Shown here: positions 62,799 to 64,000 of the stretch, piece after piece | Layout: each line of letters starts with the position of its first letter | Position numbering within the stretch: the first letter of the stretch is position 1 | Source: Cupriavidus necator | GTDB taxonomy: Bacteria > Pseudomonadota > Gammaproteobacteria > Burkholderiales > Burkholderiaceae | Direction: 5' to 3' | NCBI GenBank assembly: GCA_022041995.1 | Contig: CP074381.1 | Coordinates: 1,426,001 to 1,490,000, forward strand | DNA: 64,000 nucleotides | The notes under the pieces: generated by a model | What the model was told of the DNA's origin: nothing | Database searches by the model: none | What the model saw: only the letters and a program-made list of their open reading frames with translations | Translations under genes and position numbers: made by a program

Positions 62799-64000
62799 AT
62801 GCAATTCTCGGAATCCTGGCTTCGCACCTTCGCCAACCCTGAAAAGATCTCCACCGACGCGCTGTCGCACACCCTGACCATGGCCGGCCTGGAAGTGGAA
62901 GAGGTGGGCTCGGTCGCGCCGCCGTTCGACAAGGTGGTGGTCGCGCGCGTGCTGTCGGCCGAGCGCCATCCCAACGCCGACCGCCTCAACGTGTGCCAGG
63001 TCGATGCCGGCACCGGCGAAACCCTGCAGATCGTCTGCGGCGCGCCCAACGTCAAGCCCGGCATCCTGGTGCCGTGCGCACTGGTTGGCGCCGTGCTGCC
63101 GCCGTCCGAGGACGGCGGCAAGCCGTTCGAGATCAAGGTCGGCAAGCTGCGCGGCGTGGACAGCTACGGCATGCTGTGCTCGGCACGCGAACTGAAGCTG
63201 TCGGAAGAGCATGGTGGCCTGCTGGTGCTGCCGGAAGACGCTCCGGTCGGCCAGAGCATCCGTGAATACCTCGAGCTGGATGACCAGGTCTTTGTCATCA
63301 AGCTGACGCCGAACAAGGCCGATTGCCTGTCGATCCACGGCGTGGCGCGCGAAGTGTCGGCGCTGACCGGCGCCGCGCTGACGCTGCCCGAGATGAAGCC
63401 GGTGGCGGTGACGATCCAGGACAAGCTGCCGGTCAAGGTGTCGGCGCCGGACCTGTGCGGCCGCTTCTCCGGCCGCGTGATCCGCGGCGTCAATGCGCGC
63501 GCGGCCACGCCGGCATGGATGGTGCAGCGCCTGGAGCGCTCGGGCCAGCGCAGTGTTTCCGCACTGGTCGATATCTCGAACTACGTGATGCTGGAACTTG
63601 GACGTCCGTCGCACGTGTTCGACCTGAGCAAGATCCACGGCGGCCTGGACGTGCGCTGGGGCCGCAAGGGCGAGCAGATCAAGCTGCTCAACGGCAACAC
63701 CATCGAGGTCGACGAGCAGGTCGGCGTGATCGCCGATGACAAGGAGATCGAAAGCCTGGCCGGCATCATGGGCGGCGACAGCACCGCCGTGACGCTGGAC
63801 ACCACGGATATCTATCTCGAAGCCGCATTCTGGTGGCCCGCTGCGATCCAGGGCCGCGGTCGCCGCTACAACTTCTCCACCGATGCCGGACACCGCTTCG
63901 AGCGCGGCGTGGACTACGCCACCACGGTCGAGCATATCGAGCGCATCACCGCGCTGATCCTCGAGATCTGCGGCGGCCAGGCCGGCCCGGTGGACGACCA
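62799..64000 (+). CDS. pheT: Phenylalanyl-tRNA synthetase beta subunit (partial, cut by window end)
   Basis: The first 400 codons of pheT; the frame is still open at the last base. Present are the start [19 protein letters not shown], the OB-fold tRNA-binding domain (about residues 40-150, with [21 protein letters not shown]), and the B3/B4 editing region (about 210-380, with [21 protein letters not shown] and [13 protein letters not shown]). The B5 and catalytic-like domains lie beyond the window. It begins 57 bases after pheS. Confidence 0.96.
   Translation, partial: MQFSESWLRTFANPEKISTDALSHTLTMAGLEVEEVGSVAPPFDKVVVARVLSAERHPNADRLNVCQVDAGTGETLQIVCGAPNVKPGILVPCALVGAVLPPSEDGGKPFEIKVGKLRGVDSYGMLCSARELKLSEEHGGLLVLPEDAPVGQSIREYLELDDQVFVIKLTPNKADCLSIHGVAREVSALTGAALTLPEMKPVAVTIQDKLPVKVSAPDLCGRFSGRVIRGVNARAATPAWMVQRLERSGQRSVSALVDISNYVMLELGRPSHVFDLSKIHGGLDVRWGRKGEQIKLLNGNTIEVDEQVGVIADDKEIESLAGIMGGDSTAVTLDTTDIYLEAAFWWPAAIQGRGRRYNFSTDAGHRFERGVDYATTVEHIERITALILEICGGQAGPVDD

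Overview
The window is about 66% GC and reads as a chromosome segment of a betaproteobacterium of the Burkholderiaceae, most probably Cupriavidus (C. necator group). This rests on the three-gene pntAA-pntAB-pntB transhydrogenase, the 3-hydroxybutyrate and ketone-body genes (bdhA, scoAB), TACAAT-type -10 boxes, and the relA / tRNA-Val / thrS-infC-rpmI-rplT-pheST order. The genus is inferred from gene content; no database was searched.

Layout. 0-6.4 kb: a remnant of a quinone oxidoreductase, a TauD/TfdA dioxygenase, the proton-translocating transhydrogenase operon, then an SDR and an APH-type phosphotransferase, each broken by one missing base. 6.5-17.2 kb: envelope and stress-type genes (PPK2 polyphosphate kinase, DUF3300 and DUF2950 exported proteins with a small lipoprotein, a DUF255 thioredoxin-fold protein, a GYD protein, a TGS-domain GTPase, pirin). 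17.2-18.0 kb: three gene remnants side by side. 18.2-27.7 kb: an IclR regulator, a large palindromic repeat, a five-gene peptide-type ABC importer, a porin and an N-formylglutamate amidohydrolase, which look like one uptake-and-use cluster. 27.7-35.0 kb: a GlcD-type flavoprotein, DUF2069, WrbA, a YihY membrane protein, a second copy of the palindrome, a DUF962 protein, an alpha/beta hydrolase and MetY. 35.2-43.9 kb: a CBS protein, an MFS-acyltransferase fusion, a GST, aroC, an MFS carrier, an FAD oxidoreductase with its GntR regulator, and a PilZ protein. 44.1-57.8 kb: ETF-QO, an SDR, a TRAP transporter, a thioesterase, a PAS-LuxR regulator, scoAB, a DUF411 protein, bdhA, a hydrolase, a RidA protein and relA. 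57.8-64 kb: tRNA-Val(GAC), thrS, infC (AUC start), rpmI, rplT, pheS and the first two thirds or so of pheT, cut by the window end.

Two things stand out. First, two copies (about 19.08-19.89 and 31.70-32.44 kb) of a 0.75-0.8 kb near-perfect palindrome enclose a conserved core of about 125 bp. Their arms carry small hairpins whose stems differ by compensating changes. The copies lie in opposite orientation and appear non-coding. Second, six genes each need exactly one extra base to restore a full-length reading frame. All six errors have the same sign, which points to consensus-sequence deletions rather than six true pseudogenes. No IS element, prophage, integrase or CRISPR array was seen.
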